Part shown: positions 1 to 11,753 of the stretch, in pieces
Numbering within the stretch: the first letter of the stretch is position 1
Layout: the number at the start of each line of letters is the position of its first letter
DNA from: Poecilobothrus nobilitatus
Lineage: Eukaryota; Arthropoda; Insecta; Diptera; Dolichopodidae
Reading direction: 5' to 3'
DNA length: 64,000 nucleotides
NCBI GenBank assembly: GCA_947095535.1
Contig: OX352772.1
Coordinates: forward strand, 99,977,956-100,041,955
Translations under genes and position numbers: made by a program
Notes under the pieces: generated by a model
What the model saw: only the letters and a program-made list of their open reading frames with translations
The model's database searches: none
Told to the model about the DNA's origin: nothing

Positions 1-165
1 CTCTAATGGTGAGGCTACATAAAAAGGTTGTGCTACAACGTTGCTCTTTTAAGAGACCTATGCAAGGTTAATATTTCGTTGCTCTTTATTAAACAATGTA
101 TAAGTTTTGTAAACAGACGGGCGGACAGAGTCAAACTTTTCGCAGTAAAATTTTTAAAAATGTGC
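1..165 (-). repeat. End fragment of the GCACATTT terminal-inverted-repeat family, cut by the window edge
   Basis: Read on the minus strand this starts with GCACATTTTTAAAAATTTTA and continues through a CTCTGTCCGCCCGTCTGTTTAC block. The order is the same as at 2,612-2,800, so this is a diverged member of that family in inverted orientation. Only the first part lies in the window. The Penelope remnant therefore sits between inverted ends of this family. Confidence 0.6.
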
Positions 166-1194
166 TTTAAAGGATAATTTATAGAAACAAAAACGAAAAA
201 AAATATATTACATTATGTTCCCTTATAATTGAAATGCGATTTTATGTTTTGGTATTAGCGTAGTGGATAATCCGTCCAAATAGTATACTCAATAGATTTA
301 TGATTCCTTTAAAGATTGTAAACGAATTGTCTCTAATTCTTCGCTCTGTATATTAAATTTGCTAAAAAAAAATTTAATGAAATATATATAATTAAATGTA
401 ATAAAAATTAAAATATAAAACTACCAGCATCTGTAAATACATAGTAATACGTGGACTATATTAATTAAATTATATAACGCAAAAGCCAAAATTAAAAATT
501 TTAATTTCGTAAAGTCAACAAAATACCCCGCAACGCCGCGTACTCTGCTAGTAAAATATAAATAAAAATGAATAGAATTAAATTAAATAATATTTTTTCT
601 AAATAGAAAATAAAAGTTTTTTAATTTTTGTTAAATTTTATTTAAAGTTACATGCAAAGCATAGAGGAAAATCAATTAAAACAGTTTATATAAAAAGTTT
701 TGCAAAAAAACTACATAAAAAACAAAATAAAATGACAGCCAAGTCTAGAAAGCTTAACAGATACCGTCATATAAAAGAAAGATAAGCTTATATTGAAAGA
801 TATAAGTTTTCTAAAATCTTGTAAAAAAAAACATTTACGTCCAAACTTTATCAAAATATCGACAACCGTAGATAACGATAGAACTAAGCAGGTAAAAAAG
901 GTAGCAGAAATATGTGGTTGAAATTGAAAGTAGATGTTTTATATTCAAAAAAGCAAAGCTTGGCATATACATATTGTATAACGTACAAGCAAATATAAAT
1001 AAGGAGTACAACAATGGATACGAATATGAAAATTGGATCGAGTACGAGAATAAGGTAAGAAATGGAATTTACTTTAAAATTAAAAAGAAGAAAATTATCC
1101 AAAATTACAAACTGCAAAAACTAATGGAATCTCAAGATAGCAATAAGAAATAAATTATGACAACTAACAAAAACCAAAATATAGTTAATTTGTC
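166..1194. other. AT-rich stretch without a recognised gene
   Basis: There is no open frame with recognisable homology. Short frames at 884-1153 are lysine, asparagine and isoleucine rich, as expected by chance in such DNA. Its right end may hold the diverged 5' part of the Penelope-like element that follows, but I cannot show this. Confidence 0.5.
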
Positions 1195-2430
1195 TAAGAA
1201 GAAATTTCTTTTCTTAATAAAGGACTGAAGTTCTCCTTACTAACAAAGCACAACACAATAGAATAACATGTTATTGATATGGAATTTTCTATTACCAATA
1301 TCAATTTAGAACTGAAAACGGATATGAAAAATGCAATTAAAACTAATTTGAAGAGATACAAGCAACAAAATGAAAATTTAGAGAGAATAGCAAAAAATTT
1401 AAGGGAAAAATATTAAAATACGTATTAAAGGCAATTCTATGGTCATACTCGAGAAAAACAAATACGATGAAAGAGTAAAACAACATATACAAAGCGGACC
1501 GTATGAAAGTATCAGAAATCCGATTAACAAATTTAAGATTGAAATAAACTCTTTGATCAATAAGTTAAACGAATTTGCTGGTGTTAATTGGAAATATAAA
1601 ATGGAAATACAAAATTGCAGAATTCAAACTCTAAAGTGCTTACCAAAAATTCACAATGAAGGAAACAAAATGAGACCAATTGCGTCAAACATTAATGAAT
1701 CCAATGAAAAATGATCGAAATGACTGTCCAGTGAATTCAAAATTTTAATGGAAGATAGTACGTACACAGTAAAAAATAGTTTTAAGTTGGTAAAGAGAAG
1801 TAAGAATTTGAAATTAAATAAAGATGAAATCATGGCAGCATTGATGTTTGACGTGACAGCACTGTTTCCTAGTATTCTAGTCGATGAAGCTCTTACATAT
1901 TTGAAAAATGGTTTAATCAGAAACAAGGAATACCAGCGCAGAAGAGAATAGCATACATAGACATAGCCAAATTAGGGTTAAAACTTAATTGCTTCCAATT
2001 CAGAGGTGAATTCAACTAACAATTGAACGGAGTTTCAATGGGAAACTCAATTTCACCGTACTTAGCCAATTATTTTATGGAAAGTATTGAAGCAGAATTA
2101 GCAAAAATCAAATTATTCCCGAAAATGTGGCTTCGATACGTAGATGACGTCTTCGCTGTGGTCAAAAAGAACTATTTAGAAAAAAATTTAAAAATTATTA
2201 ACAAAGCACACAAATATTTAAAATTCACATATGAAGAAGAAGTAAATAATAAACTACCTTTCTTAGATATAATATAGCAAGAAAAGACATTAAATTAGAA
2301 TTTTGCATTTACAGAAAAATTATACACACAGAAAATTATATCGCAAAGAACCAACATCATTGCTAAAATCAAAAAAGAGCAGTTTTTCATTCTATGTTTC
2401 ACAGAATGTGTAACGTAAAGGTCATAACAT
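1195..2430 (+). pseudogene. Penelope-like element reverse transcriptase, degraded
   Basis: Segments in several frames, in order, match a Penelope-type reverse transcriptase. They are an N-terminal FLNKGLKFSLL piece (~1,205), a KCLPKIHNEGNKMRPI palm entry block (1,640-1,685), MFDVTALFPSI with the first catalytic Asp (~1,850), GVSMGNSISPYLANYFM (~2,030), WLRYVDDVFAV with the YVDD catalytic pair (~2,128) and KLPFLDI (~2,255). A tail with THTENYIAKNQHH and AVFHSMFHRM follows at 2,320-2,410, as in this family. Reading is broken by stops near 1,413, 1,712 and 1,950 and by frame changes. No GIY-YIG endonuclease could be found after 2,430, so the element is 3'-truncated or too decayed. Family assignment is firm; the copy is dead. 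Confidence 0.85.
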
Positions 2431-2611
2431 ACATGTTATGAGCATGCTAAATATTCACTCCTGCTTTATACTGTCCACAAATAAAGAATTATTCTTTCAT
2501 AAATACTTCAGTTTTTAGAAAAAAACATCCAAATTAGAACTTATTTTTAAATCCAAAGACAAATATTACAAGATAATCCGATTCTTTATTTGGCATGCAC
2601 ACCCCTTTTTA

Positions 2612-3879
2612 GCACATTTCCAAAAAAATTTTGAAAAAATGTGCTTATTATTTTCACTCTGTCCGTCCGTTCGTCCGTTCGTCCGTCTGTTTACAAAATT
2701 TCTACACCGTTAAAGATAGAGAAAAAAAATTTTAACAATGGGTAGGTCTCATAAAAAAAATTATTTTGTGGAACAACTTTTTCATGTAGGCCCCTCCATT
2801 ACGGAGCTACAGCCCCTCAAATTTTGAAAAAGCCCTACTTTTAAATGCATATATCTTATGTTCTGCTTAAGATTTTTTCAATCTGAAAACGTCATTCGAT
2901 AGGTATTTGTTTTAACTTTATAAATTTATATCAAAATTATACAATTTTTTTAAATTTAGTATTTAAATTTACCGTTATGTGAAAACCAAATTTTGCATGA
3001 TTTTTCTACTTTAATAACTCCGGCACGCTTTTAGATAGAGGCTTGAAATTTTGAGACAAGAAAGAACTTTTAGAATTAGTATAAGTTTGCTCAGAAAATT
3101 TTTTTGGCCCACACCCTGTTTATGAGCTATTACGGCTTAAAAATTGAAAATTTGCTATTTTTAAACACCTGTAACTTAGGAACCTGTACACATTTCACTT
3201 CTGCAAGATATAAAAATTAAAGCTACAGTAATATATTTTTACGTGTGTTAAAGGTTTATTTTAGTTATAAAGGGTTCCAAAGTTGGAGCTCTTCAAAATT
3301 GCGAAAAAGCCCAATTTTCAGATGTATATATTTCAGGCTCTGCGTAATAGTTTTGCAATCTAAAATCGCTAGAAGATCGAAAATTTTATTATCTATATAA
3401 AACAATATCAAAATTATGTAATATTTTGTAATTTACTATATAAATTTACCGTTATGTGAAAACCACATTTTGCATGAAATTTCTTTTTTCATAACTCCGG
3501 CACGCCTTTAGATAGGAACCTGAAATTTTAAGACAAGAAAGAACTTTAGAATTAGTATAAGTTTCCTCAGAAAATTTTTGGGTAACACCCCTTCTTTTAG
3601 ACTTATTGCACCACAAAAATTGAAAATTTGCTATTTTTAGATACCTGTAACTTAGGCACCTGTAAAAATTTTTCTTCAGCAAGACATGAAAATTAAAGAT
3701 TGAATAATATACTTTTATGTGTGTTAACGGCTTTTCTTAGTTATAAAGGATTCCGGGCTTACGGCTCCTCAAAATTTCAAAAATGTCCTATTTTCACATT
3801 TTTTCTTATTACTTGAAATTTTCAAATTTTTGTGTAAGTCACACTTCTAAACAGTTTGTATTGAGTTTTGGAAATGTGC
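2612..3879 (+). mobile_element. Non-autonomous element, copy 1, with 14-bp terminal inverted repeats
   Basis: It starts with GCACATTTCCAAAA (2,612-2,625) and ends with the exact reverse complement TTTTGGAAATGTGC (3,866-3,879). There is no coding capacity. The body has a GTCCGTCCGTTCGTCCG tract near 2,660. It also holds two diverged half-units that repeat the AACTCCGGCACGC and GAACTTTTAGAATTAGTATAAG stretches at 3,015-3,085 and 3,495-3,565, so it looks partly tandem inside. A second copy lies at 6,487-11,753. No convincing target-site duplication was seen. The superfamily is unknown. Confidence 0.7.
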
Positions 3880-4690
3880 GCTTTTAAAAACTGTTGGTTT
3901 GCATTCTGCCTTGTTCTATTTTGAATATTAGTTTTGATTTTTCCAAAATAATGAGTTCGGGTAACTTCAGATAGCCTGTGCGCTTAAAAATTTCTTTGGT
4001 TGGAGTAAGACAGCTGTATTTATGTAAGCATTTTACGGCTTTATTTATTAAAACATAAATTTTATCTTTCAACGATGATGAACAACTAGACTAATTACAC
4101 AAATTATATCTGAAGTGCGAGATAATATGAGAATAATATAGCTAATCTGCAGGTTGTTTATTCACTATAATTCCACTTCTCTTGAAAGGACCCAGCCGAG
4201 GCACACTTTTTTTTATTAATTTATTAATATGGTCTCCACACTTCAGCTTTTCATCAATTCCAACCCCAAGGGCCAAGGTATTTATATGCAGTTACTCTTT
4301 CAATTTCAATCTTGTTTACCAACAGCTTTGGATTTACATCAATTTTATTTCTTGTTTTATATACTATACTAGTGAAAAGGCCTATCACATGTTGGGCGCA
4401 TGATTAAAAAAGGTTTTTTGTAAATACTTTATGATATTGTTAATCCTGACCCAATCATTTTTAAAATTTAAATTTTGTTTTTCTTTTTTAGAGTAGCAAA
4501 AAAAAATTCGGTCACATTCTGGAAGTTATAAGAAAAATTCTTCTTATAATATTTAATTCATTATATATAAAAATATCAAACTTCCATCGTTTAATTAATT
4601 CTATAATATACATATACATCGTTTGTATATTAACATGTAGTTAATAATGGTTAATAATTACATTCTCATTATTAAACTACATATTTGAGT
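3880..4690. other. AT-rich stretch, no gene recognised
   Basis: Short frames at 3,884-4,072 (minus) and 4,182-4,403 (plus) show no family motif and are best treated as chance frames. Nothing else was identified. Confidence 0.5.
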
Positions 4691-4691
4691 G

Positions 4692-4776
4692 GGGCCTCGG
4701 TGGTCTAGTGGGTAAGAACGTATGTAATACGCTGTAAACACCGAGAGAGTGTGGGTTCGAATCCCACACACGAGTT
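4692..4776 (+). repeat. tRNA-like SINE head with A and B boxes
   Basis: TGGTCTAGTGGG at 4,701-4,712 fits a Pol III A box and GGTTCGAATCC at 4,754-4,764 is a perfect B box. The B box lies in a T-arm hairpin, GTGGG-TTCGAAT-CCCAC. The acceptor and anticodon stems do not fold properly: only about four acceptor pairs form and the anticodon hairpin has a three-base loop. It is therefore a tRNA-derived SINE head or a tRNA relic rather than a working tRNA gene. The tandem repeat region that follows may be its tail. Confidence 0.55.
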
Positions 4777-5440
4777 ACATGCCAACAACTTCTGTAAAAT
4801 TTGATTGGTCTAATGTAGCCGGTTCAAGCTTCTTGCACCTCTTGGAACTTAATGAAGCTTGGCTCCTGAAATATTACAAATGATGATCAAGTTTTATGGC
4901 AACAATATTTGTAAAATTTAGTTCTGTTTGGTGCAACATGTTCGGGTAGCTGCCATACAACTTCTTTTTGTAAATGAAAAAACTCAGTGTCTATAGAAGC
5001 TAGCTATATGAAATTTATTGAAAAGGTGTCGAGCTAGGGGTTAGAAATCTTACAAATGATGATCAAGTTTTATGGTAAAATTTGGTTGTGCTCGTTCGGG
5101 TAGCTGCCATACATCTTCTCTTTTTAAATAAAACTAACTCAGTGTCTACTGAAGCTAGGAATCTGAAATTTAGTAAAGAAATGTCGAATTACATACCAAA
5201 AAATTTGAATGGTCTAAAGCAGCCGGTTCAGGGTTCTTGCACCTTTTGGAACTTAATGAAGCTAGGCGTCTAAAATCTTATAAATGATGATCAAGTTTTA
5301 TGACAACAACTTCTGTAAAATTTGATTGTGCTTGTGGAATAGATTCGGGTAGCTGTCATACAACTCCACAATTTACATAAATATATCTCTGTAGTTTACG
5401 TCGGTAACAACTGAAAGTTTTTAAAAGATGATCAAGTTTT
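4777..5440 (+). repeat. Irregular tandem repeat after the tRNA-like head
   Basis: The blocks GATGATCAAGTTTTA (near 4,880, 5,058, 5,286, 5,428), TTCGGGTAGCTGCCATACA (near 4,940, 5,095) with a variant near 5,346, and GGAACTTAATGAAGCT (near 4,845, 5,250) recur in the same order. This gives three to four diverged units of about 180-230 bp. TTCGGGTAGCTG also occurs at ~15,550 at the end of the 146-bp array, so the two repeat regions may be distant relatives. The frame at 5,082-5,273 lies inside the repeat and is not a gene. Confidence 0.6.
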
Positions 5441-6023
5441 ACAGAAACAGGGTATATTACGTTCATACGCGTATCCCAGAGTTGACGCAGTCTACTCTAC
5501 TGCACTCTTCCTCGTTTCCTAATACAAATACATTTTTCTACAACAAAAAAGTCTATTTGAAAAAGTAAGTACAATCTATTTTTCTTAATTTCACATTCAC
5601 TGTGTATGGGGCAAATATATACGAAATAAACAACACTATATATATATTTTTATAATATAATTTTATTTAGATACCAAAATGTATGCGTTTGTGTGCAAGT
5701 ACAATTAGATATCTATACGCACCACTGAAATTGAAATTCTGTGTATATATAATACAGGTACCTTAATGAATATTCAATTTACTTGAATTTTAGTATCTTT
5801 CCATTTCAAATCGTATTGTTTTAATTTTTTGTGTTTTTCGTGCATGATAAATTCTTATTACTATCCAATTTTTACAATTTGAGTAAATTTTTGTAAAGGT
5901 ACATATAGATTAGCAAGAAAATGTTCCCGTGGTAGTCTCGTTGTTATTGCAACTATTTAATGATATTGCAGACAGTAATAGACATACATACTTTGATTTT
6001 AACTTTCTAAGAGATTGCAGATT
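5441..6023. other. AT-rich stretch, no gene recognised
   Basis: A more balanced patch at 5,450-5,520 stands out from AT-rich surroundings but has no motif I recognise. The short frame 5,929-6,117 has no family motif, and its end runs through the tRNA-like relic noted next. Confidence 0.4.
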
Positions 6024-6100
6024 TAATCCAGCCAATGAAGGAGTTGTTAAGACACCGGCCTTTCATACGAAAGGTATCAGTCTCAAACCGCGGCTGGGAT
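6024..6100 (+). other. Possible degraded tRNA-derived sequence
   Basis: GAGTTGTTAAGACACCGG resembles a tRNA D-arm/A box. It is followed by a clean anticodon-like hairpin CCTTT-CATACG-AAAGG and then a damaged B-box-like stretch (CAGTCTCAAACCGCGGCTGG). No full cloverleaf forms. It may be the head of an old SINE. This is pattern matching by eye. Confidence 0.35.
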
Positions 6101-6486
6101 ATATTAATAAAAAATAATAGACATTTTTTTTATAATATATAATTGAGTGGAAAGGAAAAAAAAGAGATTGCATTTAAGAAATAAATATAAATAGAATTAG
6201 AATCTAAAGCGTATGGTTATGGTTATATTATGATTGTTTTTATCTATTTTTTTTAAACAAAACAAAATAATGATTTGAATTTATTATATTTACAAATGCA
6301 GTGGTAACTGTATATAAATATATATACGATACTTTTTCAGAAATATATCTATTAAGAATCTTCTAAGAGATTATATGTGTTGTCGTTTTATTGCAGGAAT
6401 TATCTTTGCAAATAAAAACAAATGGCATGCCAAGTTAACCCAACAATTAATACAATATTACGAAATTTATGATTGTTCTCTTTTTA
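6101..6486. other. AT-rich stretch, nothing identified
   Basis: Low-complexity AT-rich sequence ahead of the second copy of the inverted-repeat element. No coding or structural signal seen. Confidence 0.4.
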
Positions 6487-6510
6487 GCACATTTCCAAAA
6501 AAATTCTCGG
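6487..6510 (+). mobile_element. Left end of inverted-repeat element copy 2, cut off by a LINE
   Basis: GCACATTTCCAAAA at 6,487-6,500, preceded by CTTTTTA as in copy 1, marks the left terminus. Similarity to copy 1 ends within about 20 bp, where LINE or rearranged sequence begins. The matching right part resumes after the LINE poly(A) at 10,668. Confidence 0.5.
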
Positions 6511-9500
6511 TATCAATATTCTCGGTTTGACCGTCGGTTTGACAACATCGTTTACGAATAATTAAAAATATAAATAATATTTACTCAATTTTTAAGTTTA
6601 ACTTAATCTATTTTATTTTAATTTTAATTTTAATTTAACTAACAAATTGACTTTTTTTTTTATTTTATCTATATTTTTTATTTTGTTTTAATTTTAATTA
6701 TGTGTAAAGTAAAAGGTACAAAATAAATATAAAACACGTTTTAAACCTCGGCTGCACTTCCAATGGCGGCAGTAAGATAAGTACTTTTTCTTTTTGCTTT
6801 TTTAATAACACATTCTTTTTAATAACACATTTCTTTTTTAATATCACATTTATTTATTATTTTTTTTTGTTATTTAATTTCACTTTTTTTTATATTTATT
6901 TATTATTTAGTATATTCAAAATTGACTAATTTATTATATTTAATTTTTTTTTTAATTTTTCTAATTCAACGCGCGCGGTTGCTTTGTTTACAATTAATTA
7001 ATTTTAATTTCAATTATTTTTTTTTTGTTCTTTTCTTTCTAACATCTCCTAGTTGTAAACAAAGCAAAAACAATATCCTTCTCACTCCATCCGGTTGATA
7101 GATGTCAGTGTTCCAATTTTTCTCTTCTCAATAATCAATACCACCATAACTTAAACTGTAATTTTAATTTGTAATTTCTGGTGGTATTTACTTATTCTAA
7201 TTTACTTTTACTTTTACATAAAAGATCTTGTGAAGACTTTAATATTATTGTAAATTTTACTATTATTTATAATAGTGTGTGTAAATATCAACTTAATTAA
7301 TCAATAATTTTTATTTGCTATAACGTGATCTTTTTTCTTTTGTTGTATTGCATGTTTGCTTTGGGTGTGTTTTTTGGTTGTAACTGCGTTCAATAAGGTC
7401 ACTTCACAGTGTATGCTAAAAACTGTTGAACCTTTTATAAATCATTTGCACATTCAAGGCAAACATTTAATTTAATTTAATTTAATTTAATTCACAAACA
7501 AATTGTGTTGTCAAGCTCGCGGTATTCGTACACATATAATTTTTATAATTTTTATTGTTTGTTTATGAATTTAAATTTTAATTTGATATTTCACTTTTTT
7601 ATCTAATTATAAATTTTAATTTGTTGATTTTTACTTATAATGTTTTTTAAAATTTTACAAAATTACCAATTTTAATATAGATTTCTGCAATATACGCGGT
7701 TTACAGACGAATTTCAATGCCGTCACTTGCCATTTAAATTCTAGCAATCCAGCAATTCTCGCCCTATGTGAAACTCAAATTAACAGCCAGAATGATAATT
7801 TTAATATTACTGGCTATACACTCGTTTCACATTTCGTGTCTAAAAGAGGTATCGCCATCTATACTAAAAATGACACAGCTTTCAACACAGCTTTCAACCA
7901 ACTTTCCACTATGTTTGGGTAAAAATCCTTGTTAGAAAGCAAGTCATACATTTCTGTTTCTTATACAGATCACCCAACTCAAGTGAAGAGGAAACTGTTG
8001 TGGAAATTGAAAATCTCTCAAACCAGATCAATGAAATTTGGGATTCATACCCAGGAACTGAAATTGTTCTGGCGGGTGATTTCAATATTCATAATAGAGA
8101 CTGGCTTCACTTTTCTAGTAACACCTCTCTGAGTCAAAACTCAATTGGGAAACAAGTTGAACTATTCTCATCTCTTTTCCATCTTTCTCAACTTGTCCAA
8201 AATCCCACTAGGATCCCGGATCGTGCTGATCAAGATAGCTACCTCTTGGATCTGTTCCTGACCACACACCCTGAAAAATATGTGGTTTCAGTTGGTTGCC
8301 CCCTGGGTGGCTCCGACCATTGTTTAGTTAAAACAAGTTTCCGGATAGGCCCTATTACCAATCAAAGGACTCCTCCGAGGAAATTAGTATGGCGATACAG
8401 CCATGCGAACAGGGAGGGTCTTAACAGTTTTTTCAGATCCTTTGATTGGTCATTATGCTTCCGCGATAGGAATGTCAACTTTGCTGTAAATGTGATTTGT
8501 GAAACAATTTTACTTGGAATGAGGTTATTTATTCCTAACTCCATGAGAACTATTAAACGGAAATCCAAATCTTGGTTCAATCGCATTTGCAGTGAAGCCA
8601 TTTTTAAAAAGGAGGAGGCTTTTAAACTGTATCAAAACAATAGGTCGGAGGCTCTCAGGGCAAACTATATAGTGGTTCGAAACAGGTGCAAGAGAGTTAT
8701 CAACAGGCAAAAATTCTTATTCAACCTAAAGTTGAAACACAAACTTATCCACATGCCTAAGAATAGCAAATCCTTTTGGTCATTTGCAAAAAGTTTAAAA
8801 GAAGACGCTAGCGGGTCTTCTTTTCCTCCGCTTGTTGATATTAATAACATGATTGTGTCAGATTCCAAAGAGAAAGCGAACTTGTTTGGCAAGCAGTTCT
8901 CTTCCAACTCGACACTGCCTCAGTCAACTTTAAAGCCACCAACTGTTCCCGAAGTTGATTACTCCTTCGGTAAAATATACTTTAGTACAAGAGCAGTGAT
9001 GAAAATCTTGAAAAATCTTGATGCAAAAAAATCAGCCGGTCCAGATGGTATCACTACCATGGTTCTTAAAAATACCTATTCAAGTATTTCAAAACCTCTA
9101 CGCAACCTTTTTTATCTTTCCTTTACTTCGGGTATTCACCCTACCCAATGGAAGGTTGCACATGTTTTCCCAATTCCAAAAAAAGGTAAAAAAAGCGATC
9201 CCTCTAACTACCGTCCTATTGCTATAACCTCGGTTCTTTCCAAGGTAATGGAAAAAATAGTAAACCAGAAACTTTTGAAATATCTGGATCGTAGAGGTTT
9301 GCGTGATGATCGACAATACGGGTTCAGAGCCCGTCGTTCAACCGGTGATCTCATGACTTACCTTTGCGAAAAGATGAATATCAGCCTTCACCATTCTGCT
9401 GAATCTAATGTGGTGGCTCTGAATATTTCTAAAGCGTTCGACCGAGTCTGGCATGATGCTTTATTAGCAAAATGCAAAGCGTTAGGACTAGGTAGAGTCT

Positions 9501-10667
9501 TTCTAAAATGGATTGGAGATTTCCTTTCGAATCGCATGATTCGGGTACTTGTCGATGGTTATTCATCTGACAATTTTATAATTAATGCTGGTGTCCCTCA
9601 GGGATCGGTTTTGTCCCCCACTCTCTTCTTAAGATTTATCAATGACCTACTTACAATTACCTCCAATCCAATCCATAGTTTCGCAGATGACAGCACCCTT
9701 GTAGCTTCCTATGAATTTCATAGTCGCTGTGGTATTAATCACCAAATTAATAGAACAGCAAGAAACTTCACAATCAGTGAGCTAAATAATGATTTAGCGA
9801 AAATCCAAAAATGGGGTGAAATCAACAGAGTTGATTTCAACACCAAAAAAACCCAATGCTGTTTAATCTCGCACAAAGTAGCTACTACTACACCCAACCT
9901 GACTTTTCAGGGTGAAGCTTTGCAGCACTCAAAAGATTTAAACTTTCTGGGCATCGAGTTAAATCAGAAATTGACCTGGTCAAATCATATTTTTGGTATA
10001 GCTAAAACTGCTGCTAAATGTCTAGGTTTCTTGTATCGCTGTAAAGCTTACTTTTCTCCTTCCGATCTTCTCAACATCTATAAAATGTACATTAGGCCGA
10101 AAATGCAGTATAACGCACATATTTGGGCTGGAGCACCCCAAACAGCACTGGGTTATCTTGAAAAAGTGCAAAACAGAGCTATTCACCTTATTGGCAACCG
10201 CAGTGTTACCTTAACGCTCACTTCACTTTGCCATCGCCGTACTGTTGGGTCATTGACCCTCTTTTATAGATACCTTGTAGGCGTGAACACCTGTTCTAAA
10301 GAAATAAAACAATTGATGCCTCCACTCAAAGTTTTCCAACGTGAAACGAGGAGTGCAACAGATGCCCACCCATACACTGTCGAACTGGCAAGATGGCGCA
10401 ATACAGCATTCAGAAATTCGTTTGTCATGCGCACGTCGCGTTTATAGAACCTTATGCCCGCACATGTGTTCCCAAAAGTTGGTAATTCATTTGTGTACGA
10501 TATATCGAAATTCAAGAAGAACACTAACATCTTTCTTCAAAATAACTATCCAAATTTTTCCCTTCATCCTCCATAATCCCAATTTTCCAATATTCAAATA
10601 CCCAAGTAATCCTTCCCACATCCTTTTCCCCAAAACCAAGCTGTACACTGCACAAAAAAAAAAAAAA
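6511..10667 (+). mobile_element. CR1/Jockey-superfamily LINE inserted in copy 2 of the inverted-repeat element
   Basis: The 3' end is defined by a poly(A) run at 10,654-10,667, directly followed by body sequence of the inverted-repeat element. The 5' end is not defined. The 6,511-7,640 stretch is AT-rich, has simple repeats such as TTTAATTTAATTTAA at ~7,470, and shows no ORF1, so it may be 5' UTR or older flank. No target-site duplication was recognised. The ORF2 entry gives coding details. Confidence 0.65.
7662..10576 (+). pseudogene. LINE ORF2: AP endonuclease plus reverse transcriptase, nearly complete but broken
   Basis: Endonuclease motifs run from CNIRGLQTNFNAV (~7,686) through ALCETQI, then VLAGDFNIHNRDW (~8,070) and GGSDHCLV (~8,308). 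The reverse transcriptase follows with KKSAGPDGI (~9,027), NYRPIAITSVLSKVMEK (~9,206), QYGFRARRST (~9,315), VALNISKAFDRVWH (~9,412), GVPQGSVLSPTLF (~9,590) and SFADDSTLV (~9,678). The C-terminal VWAGAP-like and LMPAHVFP blocks are also present. An 815-codon frame covers 8,000-10,447. Breaks: a TAA at ~7,920, a one-base frame change near 7,960, and a TAG at 10,445-10,447 where the family has Trp; the frame then continues to 10,576. The motif-A catalytic Asp is Asn (LNISKAF), so even the intact part should be inactive. Confidence 0.85.
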
Positions 10668-11753
10668 CGAGGAACCATGAGGAGCTACAGTCCCTCAAAC
10701 TTTGAAAAAGCCCTACTTTTAAATGCATATATCTTATGTTCTGCTTAAGATTTTTTCAATCTGAAAACGTCATTCGATAGGTATTTTTGTTAACTTTATA
10801 AATTAATATCAAAACTATACAATTTTTTTTTAAATTTAGTATTTAAATTTACCGTTATGTGAAAACCAAATTTTGCATGATTTTTCTACTTTAATAACTC
10901 CGGCATGCTTTTAGATAGAGGCTTGAAATTTTGAGGCAAGAAAGAACTTTTAGAATTAGTATAAGTTTGCTCAGAAAATTTTTTAGGACCACACCCTGAG
11001 CTATTAGGGCTTAAAAATTGAAAATTTGCTATTTTTAAACACCTGTAACTTAGGAACCTGTACACATTTCACTTCTGCAAGATATAAAAATTAAAACTAT
11101 AGTAATATATTTTAACGTGTGTTAAAGGTTTATTTTAGTTATAAAGGGTTCCAAAGTTGGAGCTCTTCAAAATTGCGAAAAAGTCCAATTTTCAGATGTA
11201 TATATCTCAGGCTCTGCGTAATAGTTTTGCAATCTAAAATCGCTAGAAGATCGAAAATTTTATTATCTATATAAAACAATATCAAAATTATGTAATATTT
11301 TGTAATTTACTATATAAATTTACCGTTATGTGAAAACCACATTTTGCATGAAATTTCTTTTTTCATAACTCCGGCACGCCTTTAGATAGGAACCTGAAAT
11401 TTTGAGACAAGAAAGAACTTTAGAATTAGTATAAGTTTCCTCAGAAAATTTTTGGGTAGCACTCCTTCTTTTAGGGTTATTGCGCCTCAAAAATTAAAAA
11501 TTTGCTATTTTTAGACACCTGTAACTTAGGCACCTGTAAAAATTTTTCTTCAGCAAGACATGAAAATTAAAGATTGAATAATATACTTTTATGTGTGTTA
11601 AAGGCTTTTCTTAGTTATAAAGGATTCCGGACTTACGGCCCCTCAAAATTTCAAAAATGTCCTATTTTCACATGTTTTCTTATTACATGAAATTTTCAAA
11701 TTTTTGTGTAAGTCACACTTCTAAACAGTTTGTATTGAGTTTTGGAAATGTGC
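10668..11753 (+). mobile_element. Right part of inverted-repeat element copy 2
   Basis: From GGAGCTACAG at ~10,680 to TTTTGGAAATGTGC at 11,740-11,753 this follows copy 1 (2,803-3,879) nearly base for base, with scattered substitutions and a short deletion near 10,995. Together with the terminus at 6,487 it forms one copy split by the LINE. It contains no genes. Confidence 0.75.

Noticed and set aside
4692..4776. Working tRNA gene
   Set aside because: A and B boxes are present but the acceptor stem has only about four pairs and the anticodon hairpin has a three-base loop. Treated as a SINE head or relic.
8362..8907. Minus-strand frames opposite the LINE at 8.0-10.4 kb
   Set aside because: No family motif, and fully explained by the real ORF2 on the other strand.
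10341..10748. 135-codon plus frame with proline/phenylalanine-rich text
   Set aside because: It overlaps the LINE ORF2 C-terminus in another frame and runs through the poly(A) into the inverted-repeat element; a shadow frame.
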